A stretch of 64,000 nucleotides of DNA from Solanum dulcamara (lineage: Eukaryota > Streptophyta > Magnoliopsida > Solanales > Solanaceae), in the NCBI RefSeq assembly GCF_947179165.1, contig NC_077244.1, positions 71,780,144-71,844,143 of the forward strand, read 5' to 3'. Of this stretch, positions 25,001 to 36,433 are shown one piece after another (positions within the stretch are counted from its first letter, which is position 1; each line of letters opens with the position of its first letter). The notes beneath the pieces are model-generated. The model had not been told where the DNA came from, did not search any database, and saw only the letters and a program-made list of their open reading frames with translations. The position numbers were made by a program, and so were the translations under genes.

Positions 25001-25295
25001 GCTGTTCTCTCTGTAGGTAACTTATGCTCTATTGGCATTGACCCGGGCCTATGGGTTGAAAGCTCTTGAGTGGGCAAAGGAATGTGTGTCCTTAATTCCA
25101 TTAACAGCTATTACAGAATTGGAAAGGACTAGATTTTTACAAGCTTTGTCAGATGCAGCCTCTGGAGCGAATATGAATGGTCTGGTGGTTCCGATTGACG
25201 AGATTTCAGAGGTTTGCCGGCGTAATCGAACTGTTCAGGAGATAGTTCAAGGAGCTTTGAGGCCACTTGATCTGAACATAGTAGTTGTATCATAG
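1018..25295 (+). CDS. MOS14: Transportin-SR / TNPO3-type importin-beta family nuclear import receptor (MOS14 orthologue), 27 exons
   Basis: The family carries SR splicing factors into the nucleus and releases them on RanGTP; Arabidopsis MOS14 is needed for correct splicing of immune-receptor transcripts. Exons: 1018-1140, 4476-4553, 4726-4788, 6094-6141, 6220-6366, 6584-6715, 8161-8201, 9966-10057, 11025-11152, 13871-13946, 14088-14208, 14285-14384, 14602-14683, 17240-17322, 18700-18819, 18923-18974, 19316-19471, 21384-21507, 21623-21704, 21776-21864, 21947-22021, 22109-22163, 22346-22465, 22550-22642, 22713-22858, 24727-24904, 25017-25295. All junctions are GT-AG and phases match, giving 2883 nt, i.e. 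960 aa, close to the ~958 aa I recall for Arabidopsis. The N-terminus ([20 protein letters not shown]) starts an importin-beta N domain (about residues 25-95), followed by an exportin-1-like helical domain (about 100-245) and HEAT repeats. The C-terminus ends [13 protein letters not shown]. Exon 7 is only 41 nt. Large introns 1, 6, 7, 9, 13, 14, 17 and 25 hold most of the repeats. No frame break was found, so the gene looks functional. Confidence 0.93.
2651..2891. repeat. 241-bp insertion inside the third tandem copy
   Basis: Compared with the second tandem copy, where ggaaattcat is followed directly by atctatctc, the third copy has 241 extra bases between those two tags. The inserted DNA has no ORF or terminal inverted repeat that I can see and no clear target duplication, so its class is unknown. 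Confidence 0.55.
2919..3637. mobile_element. hAT-like non-autonomous DNA transposon, 719 bp
   Basis: The element starts ctaagttg and ends caacttag, a terminal inverted repeat. It is flanked by tttaaaag (2911-2918) and tttaagag (3638-3645), an 8-bp duplication with one mismatch. The undisturbed tandem-repeat copy reads tttaagag at this point, which confirms both boundaries. An 8-bp TSD is the hAT hallmark. Its outermost ~50 bp resemble those of the 135-bp element at 20073-20207. No transposase frame is present, so it is a deletion derivative or MITE. Confidence 0.75.
6915..6962. repeat. Poly-C/poly-A low-complexity tract
   Basis: A run of C is followed by a long run of A interrupted once by C, inside MOS14 intron 6. 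It may mark the tail of an old retroposon, but nothing recognisable precedes it. Confidence 0.5.
8560..8720 (+). mobile_element. LTR-retrotransposon/TRIM relic with a tRNA-Met primer-binding-like site
   Basis: The segment contains the phrase tggtatcaaagt at 8672-8683, one base from the canonical plant initiator-tRNA-Met primer binding site TGGTATCAGAGC. It is preceded by an aatcccacatta... block of the kind seen at the end of Solanaceae LTRs. No paired LTR or target duplication could be defined, so this is a fragment. Confidence 0.4.
8840..9105 (+). mobile_element. LINE (L1-type) 3' coding fragment
   Basis: The frame at 8889-9083 encodes the tryptophan-rich [14 protein letters not shown] motif typical of the zinc-binding (zf-RVT) region downstream of reverse transcriptase in plant LINEs. 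Only this C-terminal piece is present. The same motif occurs on the minus strand at about 29.5 kb and, degraded, at about 11.8 kb. It lies in MOS14 intron 7. Confidence 0.65.
10160..10386 (+). mobile_element. tRNA-derived SINE (AU-like) with perfect 17-bp target duplication
   Basis: The element has a pol III A-box-like region (gaccaagtggtcaatgaag) and a B box (ggttcaaatcc), a body ending in the conserved attagtcgaggtgc, and an A-rich tail. It is flanked by the exact 17-bp repeat aatatacacttcatctt at 10143-10159 and 10387-10403. The tail sequence resembles the AU SINE family found in Solanaceae and other angiosperms; the family name is from memory. It sits in MOS14 intron 8, and the perfect duplication suggests it is fairly young. 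Confidence 0.82.
11585..11990 (-). mobile_element. LINE 3' fragment, minus strand
   Basis: Read on the minus strand, 11696-11920 encodes a degraded version of the LINE C-terminal motif ([13 protein letters not shown]). The sequence at 11585-11610 (ttttgataag...) resembles the 3' tails of the other LINE fragments in this gene. It lies in MOS14 intron 9. Confidence 0.55.
12239..13270 (-). mobile_element. LINE fragment, minus strand, zf-RVT region
   Basis: The right-to-left reading gives a tail near 12239 (ttttttgataagg) and, further upstream, cysteine-rich zf-RVT-like coding around 12590-12760 broken by many stops. The gcacataatacaccaactga stretch has a close counterpart in the LINE at 14.7-15.9 kb (around 15155-15180), so the two belong to related families. 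The upstream limit is approximate. Confidence 0.5.
13325..13500 (-). mobile_element. Possible LINE 3'-tail fragment, minus strand
   Basis: The poly-T start followed by gaaaatggtaagattgtatt resembles the inverted 3' tails of the neighbouring LINE pieces. No coding motif is visible. The assignment is weak and rests on resemblance only. Confidence 0.3.
13560..13815 (+). mobile_element. LINE 3' UTR and poly-A tail, plus strand
   Basis: The segment ends in ttctaattt-type low-complexity sequence, then atgctttttgttaatgatat, ttatttcatc and a poly-A run at about 13802-13812. This is the layout of a 5'-truncated LINE tail. It ends about 50 bp before exon 10 of MOS14. Confidence 0.45.
14722..15930 (-). 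mobile_element. 5'-truncated L1-type LINE, minus strand
   Basis: Minus-strand frames encode consecutive parts of a plant LINE. 15505-15699 has the [15 protein letters not shown] stretch that follows reverse transcriptase. 15075-15362 has the zf-RVT region ([13 protein letters not shown], then [16 protein letters not shown]). The 3' tail is at about 14722-14760. Frames are broken by stops, so the element is dead. It occupies MOS14 intron 13, immediately after exon 13. Confidence 0.75.
16070..16258 (+). mobile_element. tRNA-derived SINE (AU-like), second copy, degraded
   Basis: It matches the SINE at 10160 in order: agtggtcaatgaa, ggttcaaatacc (a mutated B box), acactaggtgatttcttcc, and attagtcgaggtgcgcgcaa, ending in an A-rich tail. 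Target duplications are no longer clear, so it is older than the 10160 copy. Confidence 0.72.
18252..18430 (+). mobile_element. tRNA-derived SINE with perfect 18-bp target duplication
   Basis: The element begins gtaactggtaaagttgctgc, carries a B box (gggttcaagcc), a conserved body (ggtaaggctgcgtacaacag ... cccttccccggaccctgcgc), and ends in poly-T. It is flanked by taaggttggaaattgctg at 18234-18251 and again at 18431-18448, without mismatch. A second member lies inverted at 41183-41425. This family recurs widely in Solanaceae introns; I do not assign a family name. Confidence 0.88.
19561..19777. mobile_element. Stowaway-like MITE
   Basis: The element is bounded by TA dinucleotides and has imperfect terminal inverted repeats: it begins tacttcctctgtcccaattt and ends gtgatagagggagta. 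These ends are typical of plant Tc1/mariner (Stowaway) MITEs. It lies in MOS14 intron 17, 90 bp after exon 17. Confidence 0.65.
20073..20207. mobile_element. hAT-like MITE, 135 bp, nested in the Mutator-type element
   Basis: The element begins ctaagttgc and ends gcaacatag, a near-perfect terminal inverted repeat. It is flanked by the exact 8-bp duplication ccctccat (20065-20072 and 20208-20215). The opposite arm of the host element shows the uninterrupted target. The centre forms a hairpin (accccgtgtcg-like and tccgacacg arms around tccaaaaatacactactttt). Its ends match those of the larger element at 2919-3637. Confidence 0.85.
20480..20945 (+). pseudogene. Captured gene fragment inside the Mutator-type element, ARM-repeat-like, split by a TRIM
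   Basis: Before the TRIM, one frame is open from about 20493 and includes [20 protein letters not shown] and later [20 protein letters not shown]. The second stretch is reminiscent of plant armadillo-repeat-only (ARO) proteins, a comparison from memory. The TRIM at 20682-20924 introduces a stop; across its target duplication the same frame resumes for a few codons. No start codon or own promoter is evident, so this is treated as a non-functional transduplicated fragment. A BLASTP of the frame would confirm the donor. Confidence 0.5.
20682..20924 (-). mobile_element. TRIM retrotransposon, 243 bp, complete
   Basis: Two short LTRs (20682-20761 and 20859-20924) both begin tgttgaa and end ctcaaca and share tattatttaattgtattctc. 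Read on the minus strand, the first LTR is followed at once by TGGTATCAGAGATCG, a tRNA-Met primer binding site, and the second LTR is preceded by the purine tract gagggggag. The element is flanked by the exact 5-bp duplication cagac (20677-20681 and 20925-20929). It encodes no protein, as expected for a TRIM. Confidence 0.88.
24314..24552. mobile_element. Stowaway-like MITE, second copy
   Basis: The element is bounded by TA and ends gaaatggaggaagta. Its interior (ttttgaatcttgtggactta and gaatcttgtggtcttaaac) parallels the MITE at 19561. The left end is diverged, so the boundary is approximate. It lies in MOS14 intron 25. Confidence 0.5.
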
Positions 25296-25700
25296 TGGAG
25301 AGGGTGCAGAAGGACCTTTTTTAACCTCCTCCCTTCTCTGCAGGCGGTAGTTTTTCATGATTCTTTGGAGGCTTATTTCATTGCTTGTCCATTCTGCGGC
25401 TTGGGAATTTATACGAGTTGATGCGACAAAAGGATGTTGTATTGTTGTTACTTTTTCTACTTGTGGAAAGTGATAGGGGAACTCAAGAGATGCAGTTCAC
25501 TTGGTTTGGCTTTTTCACTTTCGGTCCTTTTTTCGTGTTTTGGCGGGGTTGTTCGAAGGAGAGGAGTTTCCAGTTTTGAGGTTTAATCCAGGAGTTCAAT
25601 GTATAAGCTGCTTGTATTTGGTGAGATTTTCCAGTTTAACTGTGTATAGAATGTGCAGTTTCTTTCAGTTCAATAGATAATGAATGCTCAGGGAATCAAG
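25296..25700 (+). promoter_or_regulatory. 3' UTR and termination region of the MOS14-type gene
   Basis: The segment follows the TAG stop at 25293-25295 and is rich in T and G with no open gene frame. Short ORFs here match nothing recognised. A weak poly-A signal variant (aatagataatgaat) is seen near 25671-25685. Transcript ends cannot be fixed from sequence. Confidence 0.35.
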
Positions 25701-26060
25701 GAATGTGGTATCTCTTATCTGCAAATCAAACATGTTTATCACCTGTTTTCTTTCACTCCCTTTTCACATCATGTAAACATTGCATTGCATCAACCTTTTA
25801 TATATTTAATCTGATTAACTTACTTTTTAGTAAAGGAAAACCTTTTATTTGTCTGAAGGATGCAATTTACATTCCTGCTTGGTTTCTTAGATCTCCAAGT
25901 GTTAGTGTAAATGTATAACTCATCCAGCTTTCCGTTGGTTATTGTGTCACTATATGGACTTCGATAAACTTTACTTTGTGACTTTGACAAATTCTGTCTT
26001 GTTTTATAAGGTGCGCAGCTTTTCAAGAGAAAAACGGTGAAGGTTTACTATTTGATTTTA

Positions 26061-26316
26061 GGCATAATACATAAATGTGTCTTTTAACTTAGTCTCAACT
26101 GATATTTATATTGGTGTGCACAAATAGGTATTAAACTTATATAAAATTGAACAAATAGACACATTTGTCCTATGTGGCAATTTTGTGTCCTATGTGGCCT
26201 TAGGACGTGTGCATCTATTTGTTCAATTTTATACAAATTTAAGTATTTATTTATGCACATTCAAAGTTGGAGGACCTAGATGCTAGTTGAAGTTAAATTA
26301 AATGGTGTGTTATGCC
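26061..26316. mobile_element. Mutator-type MITE, 256 bp
   Basis: The element starts ggcataatac and ends gtgttatgcc. It is flanked by ttgatttta (26052-26060) and ttgacttta (26317-26325), a 9-bp duplication with one mismatch. The interior has long internal inverted repeats around aacaaatagacacatttgtc and tgtgcatctatttgttcaat. A sibling copy lies at 58547-58754. It sits between MOS14 and the S6 kinase gene. Confidence 0.78.
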
Positions 26317-26325
26317 TTGACTTTA

Positions 26326-27530
26326 TATGACACCTAAACTCTGGGCCAGGGCGAATTTATACACTAATTTGGGGCATGCGAATCTGTGGTCTTTTTATAA
26401 AATTAGATATTTTATGTATATAATTTTTTAAAAATTGATATAATATTATTTATTGGCAATATACTTGATTGAATGTTGAGTTATATTAAGGATCAATGTT
26501 GGTGCACATTATATTCTACAAATTTTGAATTCGTCTCTGCTTTGAGCTGTCCAATCATGATTCATGCATGAGACATATTCCAAATTAGCACTACTATTCT
26601 CTTAGGCACATTTCTTGCCGAAAATATTTGGAGATTTGCGGCCAAACGGGCCTTAGATTTGAGAGTTCCTCTTAAAATTGAAAGTAGACATTATCAAAAG
26701 AAAATGCGTGCGCAAATTACCTATTTTGTATTCATTCTCAATGTAAACGTGATGTATACGTCAATTCAAACGTGATATATATATAGTCTTAAATAAATTA
26801 TAATATCTGTGATTATAATTTATTACGCTATTAAAGATAACATAAAAATTTAAACTTAATTTTTCTAGTATAAACAAAATACTCCTTCTATTTAAAATTA
26901 TTTTTCCTATTTTATTTTTTATTTTTTTAAAAAAAACGTATTTCTTTTCTTTTTAGCAACTTATCATGTCATTTTTAAGATCACAAATTAAAAATAACCT
27001 TATTACAATTGACATATCTTTAATTTACATCTTGTTTGATGGTTGTTACCTGTTGTATTGTATTTTATTATTAGTTTGAATACAATATTTGTTTTGATTG
27101 TTGTTTAAATTTTATTATTTTCTATTGTTTAAATTTATTGTTAGATAATGATGAAAAGTCTAATTTTATGTAACGACCGATTTAGTGTGATTGCGTCGTT
27201 ACCCTAATATTTTCTTCTTATTTTGTCTTTATTTATTATTTAATAATTCTATTTTATTCTTTACCCTACCCTTTTATAATAACTCTAACTCATATCCTAC
27301 TTTTCTCATAAGTTTATCATTCAAAATCTCGATATATGATATTATATAATGATTGAGAACAATATAATATATTTAAATATTATAATAATATAATATGATA
27401 TATTATGAAACAATACTTAATATTATAAAGCTTATAATTTTTATTTTATTTTTAAAATTTCATGTCAAATTAAAATTGAACAGACGGAGGTTAGTTCAAG
27501 GTTCAAGCATATTGTGGGAGTCAGCATTTA
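26326..27530. other. AT-rich intergenic spacer upstream of the S6 kinase gene
   Basis: This is very AT-rich sequence with no supported gene. Around 26879-27488 the ends (atactccttctattt and aattgaacagacggaggtta) suggest a diverged Stowaway-like MITE with extra DNA in its middle, but the evidence is weak. Confidence 0.35.
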
Positions 27531-27916
27531 GCACAAGTTGGGTTTACAACAACTTCCTTTAACGTGTTGGATTTCACTTCCCACTTGCCCCTCTCTATTC
27601 TTTCATTTTGATGTTCATTCATGCATCTGTAATTTGCAAAATCCACTGTCTGCTCATAAATCACGGCTTCCTTCTTCTTCCCCCAAGCAAACACGCTTCA
27701 AAGTTGCAACCTTTCACTTTCTTGATTTCTTCTTTCCCCCCCCACTAGTCCCAGCAGATCCCCAGATGTAGCCCTTTTTCTTTCTCAGCCTGCTCTGAGT
27801 TCAATCTCAGCTGGCTTTTCTTGCCTAAATCACATTCTTGATTCAGAAAATAACAATAGTAAAGATGCAATTTTTGCTGACTAGTTGATAAAGGGGTTTC
27901 AAGAATTCTTGTTAAT
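27531..27916 (+). promoter_or_regulatory. Probable 5' UTR and core promoter region of the S6 kinase gene
   Basis: Composition changes sharply from AT-rich to pyrimidine-rich (many ttcttc and cccc runs), as is common for plant 5' leaders. No clear TATA box is visible in the last 400 bp, although AT-rich DNA precedes it. The start codon at 27917 has the context aatATGG. Confidence 0.35.
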
Positions 27917-31193
<3,277 letters not shown>

Positions 31194-31369
31194 TTAAGTA
31201 TTTATCCTGACAAAATTTCAAACTCTTGCTTTTCTATTGTAAGTCATTCGTTGTTAGAGAGAGGATCATGAGAAATATATGGATCAGATTGTATCAATGA
31301 TAAAAGCAAATCTTTCTAACTCTTTTGTGTACTGTTGTAAGACCATTCTTCTTTATGGACAAGATGTGA

Positions 31370-31375
31370 AATAAA
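31370..31375 (+). terminator. Candidate poly-A signal of the S6 kinase gene
   Basis: A canonical AATAAA lies about 177 bp after the stop codon, in AT-rich DNA. The position is plausible for a plant 3' UTR, but there is no transcript evidence. Confidence 0.35.
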
Positions 31376-31399
31376 TCAATTGACTTTGATCATGTAGCT

Positions 31400-33640
31400 C
31401 TTTTCTTTACCTGCTCTTCTATGTTTCCTCTCAGCTATTCGATTCTCTCAGGAAGTTATATTTTCTGTTTTCTTTTTTTATTGTAAGAGAATCTAAGAAT
31501 GTGTTTACACACGAGAAATTTTCCACAGCAACCCTATTGCACCAACGTAGTTTCACAGGATAGAATATGGTAACTATTGTCATGACCCGCCAAGACTCTA
31601 GATTCTTCCATGCTGCATTAAAAGCATCTCTAATTGACCAATCTAACTGTGGGACATCAACTTGCCTAACTTCTCGTTAGGAGCATTAAGAGAGTACCTC
31701 TGAAGGCAATCCTAGAATGTAGAATTTTTTATTTTCTATTTAATGACTGATTCTTGGTGAACGTGGAAATTTAGCTGCCACTATAGCAGAACGGCATGGT
31801 TCATTAATTTTCACTCATGTGATGAATTAGTCCCTGTATTTCAATCTCAAATTTGTTTCGAAAATTATTCAAAGTTGTTCAGTATTCAAGAACTCTAAAT
31901 GATTAATGAGAAATAGCTGATTAAAATTATTACAAATATGTACACTGGGAAGCTGAAAAGAGAGGATATTCCAGGGCCTTGTGGCATTCTAGAGCATAAA
32001 AAATGCTAATGAGTTCTGCCATATGGTTCAACAACTGAACAGAAGAGCAAATTAAGGGTAGTGTTGACGCATTAGTGAAGTATATGAGTAGATGGATTCA
32101 GGGGATGAATTGGCTTTTGATTTTTCTCCTCATGTGTTTCGTTTTGATTGGGGATATGTCTGTGGGTCTGCCTGATTGTTTTACAGACTTGCACAATCTT
32201 ATTCGGAATTGGTTAAGAAAAGTAGAAGGCGGCGTATTCTTAACTAGTTCTAGAAACTGGTGTGATATCAAATGGAGCAACTGGAAAAGTTGCATTCAAT
32301 TTTCTGATGAGTAATGTAGTGCTTTTTTGGACTGTTAGGACATAACTTTAGTTATGTAACTAATCATGTTTATATGAATAATGAGTGTCATTCTTATGCT
32401 TATGAAAGTGTTAAAGTTGTCTGTAGTTTGTATGAAATTTTGAAAGATGGTTTTTTCTTTTATTTCTTCTGCCTGAATATCGGATACATTCTCTTTGTGT
32501 CTTGTCGGTTGCTGATTCTGCTCACTATTTCAGTGTGTGTAAATTACCAGCTTTTGCCTACTGATTTATGGCTCAAGAAATGCTATACATCTCTCTTGTA
32601 TTTGAACGTCGTCCTCCAGCATTTTGTTTTTGTTCTCTCTCTCCGGGTTAATACTAACTATAACATGAATAAATAAACAAAGGTAAACCAATCAAAACTT
32701 CTGTATTAGAGTTTGCAAGAGTTTTTAGTAGTTCCATGTGAATTATTTCCCTTAACCTGAGATTGTCCTTAAGTAGTTTTTTGAACAGAAGAACTGAACA
32801 CATGCAAAAATAAACATCTATATGTCTAACTTCCTATAGTATGGTGTTTATCTTGGAAATTAATTGTTAACAGTCAAGGAATGCGACATTTTTTTCTATT
32901 AACAGTGTATAGTTGTCTCCAATTGGTGAGACGTTCAGTGGTATCACTCCGAAGAATGAAGTATGACCTGGTTGTTAAAATATGAACCATATAACCATGT
33001 GGAGCAAGAGTTTTGTCGGTATATAAGTTCGATCTGCTTCTTCCCTGAATATGCTGACTTCTGGAAACTTCTAAGAGGCACACTTGTGAACTGTTAATAG
33101 AATGGTTTTCAGTACATATCCATTATCTAGATATTATGGAAATTGTTGCATAAAGGTTGGAATCAGGTGAAGAGCGTCGGTGACTACTTAATGACACTTA
33201 AATAAATTATTACTTCATATGGTATATGGAAAGTAGAAAGGCATCTTATTCCAGTTACTTTTTAAGTGAATAAGTTAGTTTGTGCTCATTATTAACCACC
33301 TGTTTTGTTGGGGGGGGGGGGGGGAGTAGAGAGTCGTTAATCACGTGGTTAGCTAATATGATCATCAGATATTGTTGCTTTAAGGGTTAGCTCTGGTCTC
33401 AGTATCCCAAAAGTCTAATATTGCTTATAGATACTAGATAGGCAAGCAGCATATATTCCTTTTATTCTTCTGAGTTCCATTTGGACATATAGAAAATAGA
33501 GAAAACATCATATTGCATGAATGAGAAAAGGATTTAACACTAATAAAGTCACTGTTAGGATGGATAAAACTTAAGGGAGATTCCTGTCTTTTTTTTAACA
33601 ACACAAATGATAAATCAGCTGAGGTTATACTCTACTACCC
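31400..33640. other. Intergenic region, no supported gene; possible weak coding relic near 32.05-32.31 kb
   Basis: Most of this stretch shows nothing recognisable. At 32075-32314 a 79-codon frame contains two plausible protein-like stretches when the frame is shifted: one reads DSGDELAFDFSPHVFRFDWG and the other LIRNWLRKVEGGVFLTSS. The family is unknown to me and stops follow quickly. A homopolymer G tract lies at 33310-33324. Confidence 0.3.
33310..33324. repeat. Poly-G tract (15 nt)
   Basis: An uninterrupted run of 15 G. Such runs are error-prone in assemblies and could vary in length between individuals. Confidence 0.8.
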
Positions 33641-33770
33641 TACAATGCTTTAGAAGCAAGTTTCTTTAGCTTTATGCATATATATATCCATCGTCGTTGG
33701 CTTGTCATATATGCAATTACCTTCTCTGTTCTTGAAAGTATTTGGCAGTTAAGAATTTGTAGCATTTGCC

Positions 33771-34196
33771 ATGAAGAACAAAAGCAGAAGCAATAACTCT
33801 CTCTGTGAGAAGTCAATGAAGATGGTAACAAATGTCATCAGGCTATCGTCATTCTCTATTGCCAGGATGAGCCTTGGAATCGCAACACAACCATCACCAG
33901 AACCAGCGGGTAAAATTCCTGCATCATACTCTACAACATTCATCAAAGGCTCACCAAAAGCACAATTTCCCGAGAGCTTAAGGTCACAGGAGCCGTTGAA
34001 CATCAAAAAGCCGATTGCCTACCTGATTGAGCCAACTGAAAGTGGTAAATCCTCCTTGTATGCAGTTAATGATAAGAGTGTAGATGGTAGGGCCTCTGAT
34101 TACATTAGAAGAGTGCATGAGAAGAATCGTCATGATTCAAACGAGGCGATGAATTTCTCTGCATTGGTCATTCCACCTCCACCTCGTTTCGTTTAG
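33771..34196 (+). CDS. Small intronless protein of unknown function, 141 aa
   Basis: This is the longest plus-strand ORF outside the recognised genes, with an amino-acid make-up unlike random AT-rich translation. It has a basic, serine-rich N-terminus (MKNKSRSNNSLCEKSMKM), then VIRLSSFSIARMSLG (about residues 22-36), a proline/serine linker, ASDYIRRVHEKNRHDSNEA (about 108-126), and a tail FSALVIPPPPRFV ending at the stop. There is no signal peptide or transmembrane segment. The pattern of a short conserved helix near the C-terminus resembles small plant proteins related to the DUF761 type, but I cannot confirm a family. A TATA-like tatatatat lies near 33678-33686, about 90 bp upstream. A protein search against other Solanaceae would decide whether it is conserved. 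Confidence 0.6.
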   Translation: MKNKSRSNNSLCEKSMKMVTNVIRLSSFSIARMSLGIATQPSPEPAGKIPASYSTTFIKGSPKAQFPESLRSQEPLNIKKPIAYLIEPTESGKSSLYAVNDKSVDGRASDYIRRVHEKNRHDSNEAMNFSALVIPPPPRFV

Positions 34197-36433
34197 TCAT
34201 ATTTTGTACTACTAACCATGTGTTTATTTCCATCTTCTACTATTTCGCGTAGAATCATTGCCTTCATCTATCTTGGATAATATGCTTTGCTTCTCTTGAG
34301 AACAAGCTTATGATTAGTGCCATAGTGATGAAAAATCCTCTCCTTGTGGTACTTAAAGGCTTTTGTTCATATATAAGAAGCTTCCATCTTGCTCTCTAGC
34401 ATTCTTCCTTATTTCTTTTGCATCTATTGATCTACTGTATATCATATAATCAATTATGATATTAAATAAGTTATATTTTAGGTGAATTAAGGTTTCTCCA
34501 AAACTATAAATTTCAAATTATCTTGTTATTTACAGACTAAAGTTTCTACAGAATAAAGACTCCAAAAAGTTGGGTTCGTTTATATGGGTCCAGCTGCTTC
34601 CATTGTGTTTTGTTTATGCTATATTATTCTTGCACTTATGACTCAGGCATACGGAGGTCTATGTAGAATATGACCAAACCGGATATAACAGTGTAGTAGC
34701 AATTGAAACGGGTCGGTTCTTGATTAACATCCTTTTGTTATTTGCAACATTTGTCATATATAATCAATATCTTTGATCTTATCCAATATTGTGTCGATAC
34801 GCGCTCATCTTGAAATTGTTGGGACTTAAAGACCTAATTCCAAAAATGTTGTTGGTCTCTCAACGTATGTGACTCTCACTTCGTTAGGTATCTTTCTAAT
34901 GTATAACTTAGATATTTAAATTGTATGCATTCACCAAAATCTTGTAAATCTTATTTTTACTTTTATTTAGTCGATAACTATTTTTTCATCTTTAACTAGA
35001 GATTTCGTGGTGAATAAAATTGTTTTTAATAAAAAGTGCATTACCCAGAGTGTGGGACTCCTCTGTAAATAAAAGTTTCCTTATTAAAAAAATGGAATAA
35101 TTAGAGAGAATAAATGAATAGAGAAAAGAAAAAAATGCATATCTTATGGTCAAGTGGCAAGAGAATATTGTTGAGGGGAAATGGGAATATCTTTGTTTCA
35201 CCCTACCAATCGCCACCTTATCTGTTGGTCTCAAATATAGAACCTTATTTATTGCGTGTAAACGTGACAACCTGTTATATGTAAATGCATTTCCACAACA
35301 AAGCATATTTTTTTTCTAATAATGATGGTATCAAGTTAATTTGTACTCATCTTGATTGTTATATTATTTATGATATGTGATCCTTCTATTATTCCAAATA
35401 CTAAATAACTCTGACCAATAAATAATAATGGAACCACTACACAAAAGATTTCTTTTTCGGCAGAGGCCAAGTTAGTCTAGAGACTATTTTTTTGTTTATC
35501 CAAATAATTGAAGTATGTATTAGTTTTTCTTTACCATGGTTTTTCACGTTTGACCTATTTTTATTTTTTTCCATTATTAACGACCAATAATTGATCAGCT
35601 TTAAGAGACACATCAACCGTCTAGGAAGACACTCATAAGCAGCATTGCCGACTTACTAGTACTGATGTTTCCACTCATTTGACAATAAGGAGAAACAAAG
35701 GCTTTATGAATTATTTTAGAAAATGATTATCAAATTTGTTTTGTCGATTACTCTATCGTGTCTAATCAAAATTATTTTTTATTGCAAACGAGTCATTTTT
35801 TCTGTAGTCCCATAAGGATCGATTTCCATCCATTTTAGGCAAAACTATTGGCACCTCTAGATAAAAAGCTTATCCAAGTGGAATCCAAACAAGAAAGAAG
35901 CAACCAATAAGAGCAATGGCTCCACCGTCCTTGCAAACCCATCCACTGTAGGAATCAAGAAAACCGATGAAAATCATAATTGCTGCCTAACAAATGCACG
36001 ACACTCTAACCCAATCAGGATTTTGGATAACGTTATCACATGGTCAGGTCATACAACCACCCACACACATATCTATAGGACCACTACATATATTACTGTC
36101 CATTAAACATCTACCATAAATCTTGATTGTGCTTTTCAATGGAAAACTAACATGGCAGCGTTCAACTTTTACTTTATGAATTTCATTATGGTACTGGAAA
36201 CTACTACCCACTGATATTAGTACTAGATACTAGCAGGGCTGATGTTATAAATACGAGTAGCATTAAACAGGGCATGACATATTTCTGGTCTTGTACAAAC
36301 CAGGACCAAAAGTCTAGTCAATTAATCACATGGATATCTCCTTAAACTTTTTCTCAATATATAAGATTAATATAATTATGAACCCTAGCTTACTCACTCT
36401 TGTCCTATTTTTTTCTCCAGAGATCCTTTGACC
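34197..36433. other. Intergenic DNA between the small ORF and the MYB gene
   Basis: AT-rich sequence with no supported gene on either strand. A 104-codon minus-strand frame at 34992-35306 does not look protein-like and lacks gene context. I found no defined mobile element here. Confidence 0.4.

Noticed and set aside
34992..35306. 104-codon minus-strand ORF
   Set aside because: Its translation is low complexity, with no domain-like region, promoter or gene context.
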